Shown: piece by piece, positions 7,965 through 17,021 of the stretch
Layout: each line of letters begins with the position of its first letter
How positions within the stretch are numbered: position 1 is the first letter of the stretch
Assembly: GCF_030693405.1 (NCBI RefSeq)
Contig: NZ_JAUYAW010000047.1
Location: 1 to 64,000, forward strand
Reading direction: 5' to 3'
Source of the DNA: Phenylobacterium sp.
GTDB lineage: Bacteria; Pseudomonadota; Alphaproteobacteria; Caulobacterales; Caulobacteraceae
DNA length: 64,000 bases
Program-made: the position numbers and the translations under genes
The notes under the pieces: generated by a model
Database searches by the model: none
The model's input: the letters and a program-made list of their open reading frames with translations, nothing else
Told to the model about the DNA's origin: nothing

Positions 7965-9116
7965 CTAGCGGCTGCGACCGCGGGCGGTGACGGGCCAGAT
8001 GTCCACCAGGGTGTCGCCGCGGACCACATGGTAGCTGTCGTAAAGGTTCACGGTCGGGTCGCAGTGCGGCACGGCCAGGGTGACCAGATCGCTGATTGTG
8101 AGGGTCTCACCGATCCCCGGCGCGATGACCGCCCCCTGCTCGTCACCCATGAAGGCGAACTTCGCCCCGTCCGGCGCGCCGGCCACCACCTGGGGGGGAG
8201 CGGCGTCGGTGGAAAAGGCCTTGAAGCCCGCATCGACCGTGACCAGGGGGCCATGATTGGCGCTGACCACCCGGGCGTCGACGAACAGACTGCGCCCATA
8301 GGGCGAGGCGCCGGCCTCGGTCAGGGCGCAGGCCAGATACTGATCGTCCATGAAGACATAGGACCCCACCTGCCACTCGGTGAAGACCCCCAGTTCCAGA
8401 TCGATCCGGTGGGTGCCAGTGCCACAGCCCGTCACCACGGGCGGCGCCAGGCCAGCGGCCGCCAGGGCCGCAATGGTGGCCTTCAGGACCGCGGTCTGGG
8501 CGAGGATCGCCTCGCGGCGGGCGCCGTAGTCCTCGATGTGCTGCTCGCGGCCGCAGTACTTCTGGACGCCTCCGTAGATCAGAGACGGGGCGGCGGCGAT
8601 CTGGCGGGCGAGCGCCACGGCGGCCTCGTCGGTCGCCACGCCGGTGCGGCGGATGCCCGGGTCGACGTCCACATAGACGGTCAGCGGAGCCTCGGCCGAG
8701 GCCGCCGCAGCCAGGGCCGCCACATTGTCCGAGTGGTCGGCCACCACCGACAGGCCAGGGCTGCGGGCGTTGAGCGCGATCAGTCTGGCGATGGCCGGGG
8801 CCGAGACCACCGGCGAGGTGATGTGCAGGTTTTCGATGTCGCCCGCCGCCAGGGCCTCGGCCTCGCCTAGCTTGGCGCAGCAGAGGCCAAAGGCGCCGGC
8901 CGCCACCTGCCGGCGGGCGATGTCGACGCTCTTATGCGTCTTGGCGTGGGGGCGCAGGCGAACCCCAGCCGTGGTCGCCAGCTGCGCCATGGCGGCGATG
9001 TTGCGGTCGAGGGCGTCCAGGTCGAGCACCAGGACCGGCGTATTGAGCGCGCGGCGCGAACCCTGCTGGCCGATCAGATGCCCGTGCAGGCGGCGGTCGT
9101 CGGAGAGGACGGACAT
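7965..9116 (-). CDS. DSD1 family PLP enzyme (D-serine dehydratase or D-threonine aldolase-like)
   Basis: A 383-residue fold-type III PLP enzyme with an alanine-racemase-like N-domain. RPHAKTHKS carries the Schiff-base lysine (Lys59). The C-terminal HCDPTVNLYD contains the His-x-Cys pair that binds the metal in eukaryotic-type D-serine dehydratase and the related D-threonine aldolase. The family acts on D-beta-hydroxy amino acids. It is 11 bases downstream of the lactone oxidase gene and upstream of the amidase, so all three are probably co-transcribed. Which activity (dehydratase or aldolase) applies cannot be decided from sequence by eye. Confidence 0.87.
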   Translation of the reverse strand: MSVLSDDRRLHGHLIGQQGSRRALNTPVLVLDLDALDRNIAAMAQLATTAGVRLRPHAKTHKSVDIARRQVAAGAFGLCCAKLGEAEALAAGDIENLHITSPVVSAPAIARLIALNARSPGLSVVADHSDNVAALAAAASAEAPLTVYVDVDPGIRRTGVATDEAAVALARQIAAAPSLIYGGVQKYCGREQHIEDYGARREAILAQTAVLKATIAALAAAGLAPPVVTGCGTGTHRIDLELGVFTEWQVGSYVFMDDQYLACALTEAGASPYGRSLFVDARVVSANHGPLVTVDAGFKAFSTDAAPPQVVAGAPDGAKFAFMGDEQGAVIAPGIGETLTISDLVTLAVPHCDPTVNLYDSYHVVRGDTLVDIWPVTARGRSR

Positions 9117-9127
9117 GGGGGCTCTTT

Positions 9128-10387
9128 TCAGCTGAACAGGTCGGCGAGGTGGGGGTTCAGGAACTTGCCCGCAGGATCGGCCTTGCGGCGAACCTCCCGG
9201 AAGCGCCCGGCCAGCGGATAGAGGGCGTCGACCTCATCCCGCGTCAGGAAGTGGCGCTTGCCCCAGTGGGGACGGCCCCCGTGGCTGCGGAAGATGGGTT
9301 CGGCGGCGGCGAACACCTCCTGCCAGGGCATCTTCGCGTACTGGTGCATGGAGATCGAGGCGCCTGGCCCCTTGTTGAACGGGCTGATCCAGATGTCGTC
9401 GGCCGCCGCCCAGCGGAATTCGAACGGGAAGGCCACCGGCCGACGGCCCGTGCGGATCCAGGCGATGACCTCCTTGAGCGCCGGCAGCCCGGCCTCCCGG
9501 GGCAGTTCGTACTCCATCTCCTCGAAACGGACGTTCCGGGTCGACGGGAAGATGCGGTAGGCCGGACCCACCTTGTGCACATCGCCCGAGGACCGCGTCA
9601 TGAACCGCTGGATCGGCCCGGCCAGGAAGGGGAAGGCCTTGGTCATGTCGCAGCAGAACCGGAAGATGTCCTCCTCGTTGCTGGGCTGGCCCCGCGGCGT
9701 GTCCTCGGCCTCGATCGGATGCAGCGTCTTGACGATGGCCTCATCGGCATAGGGGAAGACGAAGAACTCCGCGTGCCGGTGGCGCTGGGCCAGATCATCA
9801 AAATTCTCATAGACCCAGGCCATCGGCTTCTTCTCGACCCGCTCCTCCAGCTTGTAGGCCGGCAGGACGTCGATGGTGGCCGCCGTAATCACGCCGAACA
9901 GGCCAAGGGACAGGCGCTGGCCTTCAAAGAGATCAGCGCTCTGGGCGCGGCTGGTCTCGGCCACCGTCCCGTCGGCCATGACCGCCTGCACGCCCTGGAC
10001 GAGCGTCGAGAGGCTGCCCAGATCGCGGCCCGTGCCGTGGGTGCCGGTGCCGATGGCCCCGGCCAGGGACTGCGGATTGACATCCCCCTGATTGGCCAGG
10101 GATAGCCCCTCGTCCCACATGGCCCGGGTGAGGCGCTTCAGGCTCCAGCCGGCGGGCGCGGTGACGGTCTTGCGGTCAGGGGCGATGACCAGCTCGCCCT
10201 CCAGCTCCGACAGGTTCAGCAGCAGGCCGTCGGTTTCGCAGAGCGGCGTGAAGGAATGGCCCGCGCCGACCACCCGCACCTTGCCTGCCCCACGCACCAG
10301 GGCCTGGAGGTCTTCCAGAGTCCTGGGCTGCGCAAATTGCGCCGGCTGGGCGCTTACGCTGCCCGACCAGTTGGTCCAGTTGGCCAT
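9128..10387 (-). CDS. FAD-linked sugar-lactone oxidase/dehydrogenase (ALO/GULO family)
   Basis: A 419-residue flavoprotein of the D-arabinono-1,4-lactone oxidase type. The N-terminal FAD-binding (PCMH) domain shows VRVVGAGHSFTPL, NLSELEG and GAIGTGTHGTG. The C-terminal ALO domain includes FPFEFRW and the GGRPHWGKRHF segment with the His-Trp pair conserved near the active site. It oxidises an aldonolactone or polyol, passing electrons to oxygen or a carrier. First gene of the leftward five-gene run ending at 4879, and divergent from the GH15 gene across a 171-base gap. Confidence 0.88.
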   Translation of the reverse strand: MANWTNWSGSVSAQPAQFAQPRTLEDLQALVRGAGKVRVVGAGHSFTPLCETDGLLLNLSELEGELVIAPDRKTVTAPAGWSLKRLTRAMWDEGLSLANQGDVNPQSLAGAIGTGTHGTGRDLGSLSTLVQGVQAVMADGTVAETSRAQSADLFEGQRLSLGLFGVITAATIDVLPAYKLEERVEKKPMAWVYENFDDLAQRHRHAEFFVFPYADEAIVKTLHPIEAEDTPRGQPSNEEDIFRFCCDMTKAFPFLAGPIQRFMTRSSGDVHKVGPAYRIFPSTRNVRFEEMEYELPREAGLPALKEVIAWIRTGRRPVAFPFEFRWAAADDIWISPFNKGPGASISMHQYAKMPWQEVFAAAEPIFRSHGGRPHWGKRHFLTRDEVDALYPLAGRFREVRRKADPAGKFLNPHLADLFS

Positions 10388-10558
10388 GATCCCTCCCCGC
10401 TGCGCAGCGTCGAGGCCCGCAGCAGGGTCAGTGAACCCGATCCCCCCGGGCGCCGTCCAGGCCAGAAAGCGCCGGCCCTGCGAACCGAATGCGCCATGCG
10501 CCCGTTAGCCTCGCTCGGGCGGCCAGAATGTCGAGCTGGGCCAGACGAATGGGGCGAT

Positions 10559-12391
10559 ATGCAGAAGATCGAGGACTACGGGTTGATCGGCGACGGTGAA
10601 AGCGCCGCACTGGTTGGGCGAAATGGCTCCATCGACTGGCTGGCCTGGCCCCGTTTCGACTCCGAGGCCTGTTTCGCCGCCCTGGTTGGGGATGAGCGGC
10701 ATGGCTTCTGGCGCATTGACGCCAAGGGCGCCGCGCCGATCGCCCGGCGCTATCACGATGGCAGCCTCGTCCTTGAACAGGACTTTGAGGCCCCCGACGG
10801 GACTTCCTATCGCCTGATCGACTTCATGGAGCCCCGCGAGGGAGACCCCAAGCTGATCCGGCAGGTGGTGGGTCTGGCAGGGCGCGGCCAGCTACAGCTG
10901 ATGCTCCGCCCCAGGTTCGACTACGGGGCGGTCAAGCCGTGGCTGCATCAGATCGCGCCGGGAACGCTGCGGGCGGTGGCGGGACCGCACTCGGTCATCC
11001 TGCGCGCGCCCTGCCCACTGGATTTCGAGGACGGAGATGTGCGCGGCGCCTTCGCCGTGGAGGCCGGCGACAGCCTGAGCTTCATCCTGAGCTACGAGCC
11101 ATCCCACATCTACACGCCCGAACCGTGTGAGGCGGAGGAGTCCCTGGATCGGACCCTGGCCTTCTGGCGCGGCTGGTCGGCGCAGAGCCGTTATGAGGGT
11201 CCCTGGGCCGAGGCGGTGAACCGGTCCCTCATAACCATCAAGGCGCTGATCTACGCCCCCACGGGAGGCATCATCGCGGCGCCGACCACGTCCCTGCCCG
11301 AACAGATCGGCGGCGAGCGCAACTGGGACTACCGGTTCTGCTGGCTGCGGGACGCCTCCTTCTCGGTGCTGTCGCTGATGAACGCCGGCTATCGCAAGGA
11401 GGCCGAAGCCTGGTGCGAGTGGGTGCTTCGGTCGGTGGCGGGCGACCCGAAGGCGCTTCAGCCGGTCTACGGAATAGCCGGCGAGCGACGGCTGGGTGAG
11501 CGGGAGGCCGAGTGGCTGCCCGGCTATGAAGGGTCCCGGCCGGTGCGGCTCGGCAACGGCGCGGCCGAACAGTTCCAGATCGACGCCTTCGGCTGGATCA
11601 TGGACACCATGCACCAGGCGCGCACCTTCGAACTCGACTTGCGGGAGGACCGTTGGGAGCTGGAAGGAGCCCTGATGGTCCAGCTGGAGGAGGTCTGGCG
11701 GCGCCCTGACGAAGGCATCTGGGAGGTCCGCGGCGACCCCCGCCACTTCGTCCACTCCAAGGTCATGGCCTGGGTGGCTTTCGACCGTGCGGTCCGGGCG
11801 GTGGAGGACTTTGGCCTGCAAGGACCCGCGGACCGCTGGAAGGCCCTGCGGGACGAGATCCATCAGGAGGTCTGCGACCGGGGCTATAGCGCCGATCTCG
11901 GCGCCTTCGTGCAATCCTATGATGGCGAGTCCCTGGATGCCGCAGTGCTGCTGATGCCGCTGGTGGGCTTCATTTCCGCTGACGACCCCCGGATGATCTC
12001 AACCGTGGCCGCCATTGAGCAGGGCCTGACTCGGGACGGCCTTGTGCTGCGCTATGACCCAGAGGCCTCCGATGACGGGCTGGAGGGCGACGAAGGGGTG
12101 TTCCTGGCCTGCAGCTTCTGGCTGGCCGACAACCTCATTCTGCAGGGCCGGCGCGATGAGGCCGAAGCTCTGTTCCAGCGCCTGGTGGGCCTGAGCAATG
12201 ATCTCGGCCTCCTGGCCGAGGAATATGATCCGGCCGCCCGCCGCCAGTTGGGAAACTACCCGCAGGCCTTCTCGCACTTCGCCATCATCGACACCGCGTT
12301 CAACCTGGCCCGCCTGAAGGCCGCAGCGCGACCTGACGCGCCGCAGGACCGGGAGCTAACGCCGCCCCAGGCGGCCGATCAGCAGGCCTAG
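10559..12391 (+). CDS. Glycoside hydrolase family 15 protein (glucoamylase/trehalase type)
   Basis: A 610-residue cytosolic protein (no signal peptide) starting MQKIEDYGLIGDGESAALVG, the standard beginning of bacterial GH15 enzymes. GSIDWLAWPRFDS, LPEQIGGERNWDYRFCWLRD and the late AEEYDP stretch carrying a probable catalytic glutamate mark the (alpha/alpha)6 barrel. Family members cleave alpha-glucosides, and several with this architecture are trehalases. The frame is open upstream to about 10256, but homology begins at ATG 10559. Its 3' end overlaps the convergent SDR gene by 36 bases. Confidence 0.9.
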   Translation: MQKIEDYGLIGDGESAALVGRNGSIDWLAWPRFDSEACFAALVGDERHGFWRIDAKGAAPIARRYHDGSLVLEQDFEAPDGTSYRLIDFMEPREGDPKLIRQVVGLAGRGQLQLMLRPRFDYGAVKPWLHQIAPGTLRAVAGPHSVILRAPCPLDFEDGDVRGAFAVEAGDSLSFILSYEPSHIYTPEPCEAEESLDRTLAFWRGWSAQSRYEGPWAEAVNRSLITIKALIYAPTGGIIAAPTTSLPEQIGGERNWDYRFCWLRDASFSVLSLMNAGYRKEAEAWCEWVLRSVAGDPKALQPVYGIAGERRLGEREAEWLPGYEGSRPVRLGNGAAEQFQIDAFGWIMDTMHQARTFELDLREDRWELEGALMVQLEEVWRRPDEGIWEVRGDPRHFVHSKVMAWVAFDRAVRAVEDFGLQGPADRWKALRDEIHQEVCDRGYSADLGAFVQSYDGESLDAAVLLMPLVGFISADDPRMISTVAAIEQGLTRDGLVLRYDPEASDDGLEGDEGVFLACSFWLADNLILQGRRDEAEALFQRLVGLSNDLGLLAEEYDPAARRQLGNYPQAFSHFAIIDTAFNLARLKAAARPDAPQDRELTPPQAADQQA

Positions 12392-13375
12392 ACCGGCGAA
12401 GACGGCGGCGCCTGCGGCGACCGCCGCGACCCGCGCGACATCACCCGAGATCAGCGGCGCGTCGGTCATCTGTCCCTCCGAGAAGCGTCCTTCGGTTCGG
12501 TGCGGCGGCTCCACCGTGGCGAACAGGTTGTCCTGATAGCCGGGCGGGAAGGTCGCGTCGCTGAACTGCCCCTCCCAGGCCATGTCGGCCATCATGCGGT
12601 CCATCAGCTGCGGGGCGAGGGTCTGGCCGATGATGGTCTGGGCGGTGCTGGCGCCCAGCCAGTATTCCCGCCTCGGATGGCGGGCCGCCTTGAGAATAGC
12701 CTGGGCGGCGACGTCGGGGGCGTGGATGTCGCCGACCGGCTGCGGCCGTCGGGCGGTGTGCGCCCGGGCCCAGTCGAACTGGGGCGTGTTCACCGCCGGC
12801 AGCTGCACTTCGCTGATCTGCACGCCGCACCTTTCGTGGATCAGCTCGGTCCGCAGGGAGTCCAGAAAACCGCGAACGGCGTGCTTGGCCGCGCAGTACG
12901 GCGCCTGCAGGGGGATCCCCCGATAGGCCAGGGCCGAGCCGACCTGCACGATCACGCCGCGATCACGGCCCCGCATCACCTCAAGCGCCGCCAGCGCCCC
13001 ATGGACCGAGCCGAGGTAGGTCACCCGGGTCACCTGGGCAATCTCCTCAGGGTCCAGCCGGGACACCGGAGAGAAGACCGTGACCATGGCGCTGTTGATC
13101 CAGACGTCGATGGGCCCGAGCGCCTGCTCCCCGGCATGGGCGGCCTGTCTGACCGCCTCTGCATCGGCGACGTCGAGGGGCGCCACGTGGACGCGGACAC
13201 CCAATCCTCGGGCCTCGGCCGCCACCGTCTCGAGGGCCGTCTCGCTCCTCGCCATCAGCAGCAGCGAAGCCCCAGCACGGGCCGCCGCGAGGGCCGTGGC
13301 CCGGCCAATGCCGGCCGAGGCGCCGGTGATGGCGATGACCCGGCCAGAAAGCGCATCCTGTGTGTTCTGTCGCAT
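12356..13375 (-). CDS. Short-chain dehydrogenase with C-terminal membrane anchor
   Basis: A 339-residue SDR. The NAD(P)-binding motif TGASAGIG is at residues 17-24, N-S-A replaces the usual NNAG, and the catalytic YCAAK follows. About 90 extra residues end in a hydrophobic helix (VAAVAAGAAVFAGLGLLIG) and RLGRR, suggesting membrane anchoring. No good Shine-Dalgarno precedes the ATG (a pyrimidine-rich stretch instead), so the message may be leaderless. The last 36 bases overlap the 3' end of the GH15 gene. The substrate is unknown. Confidence 0.87.
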   Translation of the reverse strand: MRQNTQDALSGRVIAITGASAGIGRATALAAARAGASLLLMARSETALETVAAEARGLGVRVHVAPLDVADAEAVRQAAHAGEQALGPIDVWINSAMVTVFSPVSRLDPEEIAQVTRVTYLGSVHGALAALEVMRGRDRGVIVQVGSALAYRGIPLQAPYCAAKHAVRGFLDSLRTELIHERCGVQISEVQLPAVNTPQFDWARAHTARRPQPVGDIHAPDVAAQAILKAARHPRREYWLGASTAQTIIGQTLAPQLMDRMMADMAWEGQFSDATFPPGYQDNLFATVEPPHRTEGRFSEGQMTDAPLISGDVARVAAVAAGAAVFAGLGLLIGRLGRR

Positions 13376-13451
13376 GGGGGAGAAAGGGCTGACGCGGCGC
13401 GCGGTTCCGGGGCTGGACGGACCTTGCCGGAGCCGCCAGCGTTAGGCTCGC

Positions 13452-13982
13452 ATGACCATGACCCCGATCCTGCTGGTGATGGGCGTTTCGGGCGCCGGTA
13501 AAACGACGATCGCCAGCGCCCTGGCCGAGCGTCTGGGCTGGGCCCTCCTCGACGCCGACGACCTGCACCCGCCCGCCAACCACGCCAAGATGGCGCGGGG
13601 CGTGCCCTTGGACGATGAGGACCGCCGTCCGTGGCTGGCGGCCGTCGCCGCCTGGATCGCCGCGCGCCGGACCGAGGCCAGGCCCGCGGTGGTCGCCTGT
13701 TCAGCGCTGAAGCGGGCCTATCGAGATCAGCTACGTCAGGCGGCGGCCGACCTGCAGATCGTCTTCATCAAGGCCGAGCCAGAGCTGCTGGCCGAGCGAC
13801 TCATGCGCCGCCGGGACCACTTCATGCCCCCGTCCCTTCTCGCCAGCCAGTTCGCCGCCCTGGAGCCGCCCGCGCTCGAGGAACGCGCCCTGGTGGTCGA
13901 TGCGGATCAGGCGCTCTCGGAAATCATCCAGGCTGTGGTGCGCAAAATGGGCGATGAGCGGGGGCGGCCTGCGCCCCCCTGA
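13452..13982 (+). CDS. gntK: Gluconokinase
   Basis: Phosphorylates D-gluconate to 6-phosphogluconate, feeding the Entner-Doudoroff or pentose-phosphate route. The 176-residue protein has the P-loop GVSGAGKT (11-18), DADDLHPPANHAKM and the gluconokinase signature LDDEDRRPWL, followed by CSALKRAYRDQLR. Length and motifs match GntK/IdnK. A second ATG two codons downstream (13458) is an alternative start. It is divergent from the SDR gene and followed after 103 bases by the isocitrate dehydrogenase. Confidence 0.92.
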   Translation: MTMTPILLVMGVSGAGKTTIASALAERLGWALLDADDLHPPANHAKMARGVPLDDEDRRPWLAAVAAWIAARRTEARPAVVACSALKRAYRDQLRQAAADLQIVFIKAEPELLAERLMRRRDHFMPPSLLASQFAALEPPALEERALVVDADQALSEIIQAVVRKMGDERGRPAPP

Positions 13983-14085
13983 CGATTGCCGAAGCTCATC
14001 ATGGGCATGCCGACAACTCACGAGGGAAATCGTCCGCCAGAGCCTACAGCCATTGGCGTCGCACTCGTTCCTGAAGGAGCACGCC

Positions 14086-15519
14086 ATGGTCATCGCCCCC
14101 ACCCCCATCACGGTCGCCCAGGGCGACGGCGTCGGTCCGGAGATCATGTCGGCGTGCCTGCGCATTCTCGAGGCTGGCGGCGCGCGCCTGGCGCCCGAAG
14201 TCATCCCTCTTGGCGAAGCCGTCTGGCGCGAAGGCCACACCGCTGGCGTCACCCCTGAGGGCTGGGAAAGCCTGCGGCGGACGGGGGTGTTCTACAAGGC
14301 GCCTGTCGCCACGCCACAGGGCGGCGGGATGAAGTCGTTGAATGTGACGATCCGCAAGAGCCTCGGCCTGTTCGCCAATGTTCGGCCCTGTACGGCCTAT
14401 GCGCCGTTTGTCGCCACCCGGCATCCGGCCATGGACCTGGTGATCATCCGGGAGAATGAGGAAGACCTCTATGCCGGCATTGAGCATCAGCAGACCCAGG
14501 ATGTGGTCCAGTGCCTGAAGCTGGTCAGCCGGCCAGGCTGCGAGCGGATCGCCCGCTACGCCTTCGAATATGCCCGCAGCCAGGGTCGGCGGAAAATCAC
14601 CTGCATGACCAAGGACAACATCATGAAGCTGACCGATGGTCTCTTCAGGAAGGTGTTCGAGGAGGTGGGCCAGGACTATCCGGAGATAGCTCAGGACCAC
14701 ATGATTATCGACATCGGCGCCGCCCGGATCGCTGACAGTCCAGAGGCCTTCGACGTCATCCTGGCGCCGAACCTTTATGGCGACATCATCTCCGATATCG
14801 CCGCCCAGGTGGCGGGCTCCGTCGGGTTAGCCCCTTCTGCCAATATCGGGGCCCGCTGCGCCATGTTCGAAGCCGTGCATGGGTCGGCCCCTGACATCGC
14901 CGGCCAGGACGTCGCCAACCCGTCGGGTCTGCTGCTGGCGGGCCTGATGATGCTGAACCATGTCGGCCAGGGCGAGACTGCGGCACGGATCCACAATGCC
15001 TGGCTTTGCGCGCTCGAGGATGGACTGGGCACGCCCGACATGAAGGGGACCGTCGAGACCCTGGGCACTCAGGCGTTTGCAGCCGGCGTCATCAGCCGAA
15101 TGGGACGATTGCCCCAGTCCCTGAAGCCCGTCTCAACGCGGCGGACACCGGCGGCGCCGATCTCCAACCATGCGCCGGCGCCGCGGGCGGAGAAGACCAC
15201 CGTTGGCGTTGACCTCTTCATCGACTGGCGCGGAGACGTCGACACGCTCGCGGCCCAGCTCAAGACTTTGGAACGGGGTCCCCTGGGCCTGAAGATGATC
15301 ACCAATCGCGGCGTCAAGGTATGGCCGGAGGGGCTGTCGGAAACCAACTGCGTCGATCATTGGCGGTGCCGTTTCATGAACGGCGGCTCATCCGTTCCCC
15401 TGAAGGACATCGCGGCGCTGACCGTGCGGGCCGCCGAGGCGGGTCTGGAGTTCATCAAGACGGAGAACCTCTGCGCCTTTGACGGCCAACCGGGGTTCAG
15501 CCTCGGTCAGGGTCAGTAG
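14086..15519 (+). CDS. Isocitrate dehydrogenase, Thermus/Rickettsia type with C-terminal extension
   Basis: Oxidative decarboxylation of isocitrate to 2-oxoglutarate. The 477-residue protein has the beta-decarboxylating dehydrogenase core (about 1-335). Substrate residues are visible in KSLNVTIR (Ser84, Asn86, Arg90) and Arg100; metal-binding aspartates are Asp233 and Asp237 in YGDIISD. The C-terminal extension of about 140 residues is seen in Thermus-type IDH. The cofactor loop [15 protein letters not shown] places Asp270, Ile271 and Ala277 where the NADP-specific E. coli enzyme has Lys344, Tyr345 and Val351, suggesting NAD preference. AAGGAG six bases before ATG 14086 fixes the start although the frame is open to 13900. 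cysD follows after 7 bases. Confidence 0.88.
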   Translation: MVIAPTPITVAQGDGVGPEIMSACLRILEAGGARLAPEVIPLGEAVWREGHTAGVTPEGWESLRRTGVFYKAPVATPQGGGMKSLNVTIRKSLGLFANVRPCTAYAPFVATRHPAMDLVIIRENEEDLYAGIEHQQTQDVVQCLKLVSRPGCERIARYAFEYARSQGRRKITCMTKDNIMKLTDGLFRKVFEEVGQDYPEIAQDHMIIDIGAARIADSPEAFDVILAPNLYGDIISDIAAQVAGSVGLAPSANIGARCAMFEAVHGSAPDIAGQDVANPSGLLLAGLMMLNHVGQGETAARIHNAWLCALEDGLGTPDMKGTVETLGTQAFAAGVISRMGRLPQSLKPVSTRRTPAAPISNHAPAPRAEKTTVGVDLFIDWRGDVDTLAAQLKTLERGPLGLKMITNRGVKVWPEGLSETNCVDHWRCRFMNGGSSVPLKDIAALTVRAAEAGLEFIKTENLCAFDGQPGFSLGQGQ

Positions 15520-15526
15520 GCGCGCG

Positions 15527-16462
15527 ATGCCAACGCCCTCTCCGCCACACACGCCCCGCATCGATCTGCCGCCGCATCTGGCGCGGCTGGAAGCCGAGGC
15601 GATCCACATCTTTCGCGAGGCGATCTCTGGCGCCGAGCGGCCGGTGATCCTCTTCTCGGGGGGCAAGGACTCGACCGTCCTCGCGCACCTGGCGGCGGCG
15701 GCCTTCTATCCGTCGCCCCCGCCGGCGCCGCTGCTGCACATCGACTCGACGTTCGAGTTCAAGGAGACCCTGTCCTTTCGAGACCAGTTCGCCGCCGACT
15801 ATGGGTTCGAGCTGCTTGTCCGGCGCAACGAAGACGGACTTAAGGCTGGGGTTAGCCCCTTCGCCCATGGCTCAGCCGTCTATACCGATGTGATGCGCAC
15901 CGGGCCGCTGAAAGCGGCCCTCGATGAGTTCAAGGCGGACATCATCTTCGGCGGCGCCCGCCGGGACGAGGAAAAGTCCCGGGCGAAGGAACGGGTGGTC
16001 TCGATACGCCAGCCTGGACATGGCTGGGAGCCCAGGGCGCAGCGTCCAGAGCTCTGGAGCCTGTACAATACCCGGCTTGGGCCAGGTCAGAGCGCTCGGG
16101 TCTTTCCCCTGTCCAACTGGACCGAAAGCGACATCTGGACCTACATCCTGGTGCGTGGACTGCCGCTCGCGCCACTCTATTTCGCCGCCCTGCGACCGAC
16201 GGTCATTCGAGACGAGATGTTGATCGTCGTCGGCGATGACCGCTTTGTCTTCGCGCCCGGCGAGGAACTGGTCACCCGGACCGTCAGGTTCCGAACGGTC
16301 GGCTGTTGGCCGGTGACCGGAGCGGTGGAGTCCGAGGCGACGACAATCTCGCAAGTCCTCATCGAGACCCTGGCTGATCCACGGTCCGAGCGGCAGGGCC
16401 GGATGATCGACCGCGACGAGGGAAGCTCCCTGGAGGCCAAGAAGCGTCGGGGCTACTTCTAG
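15527..16462 (+). CDS. cysD: Sulfate adenylyltransferase subunit 2 (CysD), without cysN nearby
   Basis: Small subunit of ATP sulfurylase, which makes adenylyl sulfate from ATP and sulfate. The 311-residue protein has the PP-loop SGGKDS (44-49), [41 protein letters not shown] and the C-terminal KKRRGYF, all standard CysD features. ATG 15527 lies 7 bases after the IDH stop, so the two are probably one transcript. The partner GTPase CysN (or CysNC), normally directly downstream, is absent; a hairpin and a convergent gene follow instead. Confidence 0.9.
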   Translation: MPTPSPPHTPRIDLPPHLARLEAEAIHIFREAISGAERPVILFSGGKDSTVLAHLAAAAFYPSPPPAPLLHIDSTFEFKETLSFRDQFAADYGFELLVRRNEDGLKAGVSPFAHGSAVYTDVMRTGPLKAALDEFKADIIFGGARRDEEKSRAKERVVSIRQPGHGWEPRAQRPELWSLYNTRLGPGQSARVFPLSNWTESDIWTYILVRGLPLAPLYFAALRPTVIRDEMLIVVGDDRFVFAPGEELVTRTVRFRTVGCWPVTGAVESEATTISQVLIETLADPRSERQGRMIDRDEGSSLEAKKRRGYF

Positions 16463-16474
16463 CAGCGCCCGATA

Positions 16475-16508
16475 CGGCCGGCCGGGGACTGGCGAACCCG
16501 GCCGGCCG
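16475..16508. terminator. Strong GC hairpin between convergent genes
   Basis: A perfect 12-base-pair stem (CGGCCGGCCGGG and its complement) with a 10-base loop lies between the stops of cysD (+) and the ydcH-like gene (-). There is no T-tract on either side, so it may be a transcription barrier or RNA 3'-end stabiliser for both genes rather than a classical intrinsic terminator. Confidence 0.5.
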
Positions 16509-16515
16509 CCGGGCG

Positions 16516-16698
16516 TCAGGCGCGGACGGGGTGGAGGCCCGCCTCGGCGAAGACGAGCTGGTCCTTCACCGAAAGCTTACGCCGCTTCAGCTCCCGGATG
16601 CGCTCGATATCGGGGTGGGCGCGCCGCTCCTCCCGCCGGATCTCGTGGTCGAGCCAGCGGTGTTCGCTGCGCAGCCGGTTCATACGGATGTAGTTCAC
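16516..16698 (-). CDS. YdcH family (DUF465) small protein
   Basis: A 60-residue, highly charged helical protein. LRSEHRWLDHEIRREERRAHPD and RIRELKRRKLSVKDQL follow the DUF465/YdcH pattern (H-x2-LD, PD-x4-LKRRKL-x2-KD), which folds as an antiparallel helical hairpin. Length is normal for the family. The biological role is unknown. It stands alone; the next gene upstream is more than 300 bases away and on the other strand. Confidence 0.88.
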   Translation of the reverse strand: MNYIRMNRLRSEHRWLDHEIRREERRAHPDIERIRELKRRKLSVKDQLVFAEAGLHPVRA

Positions 16699-17021
16699 AA
16701 TGGGCTCCTCACACTTGTGAGGCGCGCCGCCGGCCGCCGGGTCCGGGGAGCATGGGGGGACAGCTCAATGACCCTGATCGCAGCCGGGCGCGCCCGCTGC
16801 GGTCCGACATCGCGATCCCATGATCGCCAGAGGGGCCCGGCCCGCGAGGCCAATCAGATCACAGCCGCCAAGGGGTTCAAGCCAAACCAACATGCCGATC
16901 GGTCATGGTCATGATGAGGACTGACCAACAGTCAGCACCCACGTCGCTTGCGTAAAAAGACCTTCCTGCTAGGTTTCGGGCTGGCTCCCGCAGAGGAGCG
17001 CCAAAATCAGGAGCCCAGGTC
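16699..17021. other. 323-base gene-free stretch, divergent promoter region
   Basis: No coding frame of convincing codon use lies here. Toward its right end it holds the dyad CTGAC-5-GTCAG (16921-16935) and, just before the carotenoid oxygenase gene, AGGAG followed by 9 bases and ATG 17022. The left half is GC-rich and contains TCACACTTGTGA (16709-16720), a short palindrome just upstream of the ydcH-like start. I see no RNA gene or repeat element. Confidence 0.5.
16921..16935. promoter_or_regulatory. Possible TetR-type operator upstream of carotenoid oxygenase
   Basis: Inverted repeat CTGAC-CAACA-GTCAG, 87 bases before the carotenoid oxygenase start. The spacing and TGAC/GTCA half sites resemble operators of TetR-family regulators. 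No regulator gene is adjacent, so its partner is unknown. Short dyads occur by chance; support is modest. Confidence 0.3.

Noticed and set aside
10256-10558. Upstream extension of the GH15 gene
   Set aside because: The added residues overlap the divergent lactone oxidase gene and do not resemble GH15; ATG 10559 matches the family start.
13900-14085. Upstream extension of the isocitrate dehydrogenase
   Set aside because: It overlaps gluconokinase in another frame; AAGGAG before ATG 14086 gives the start.
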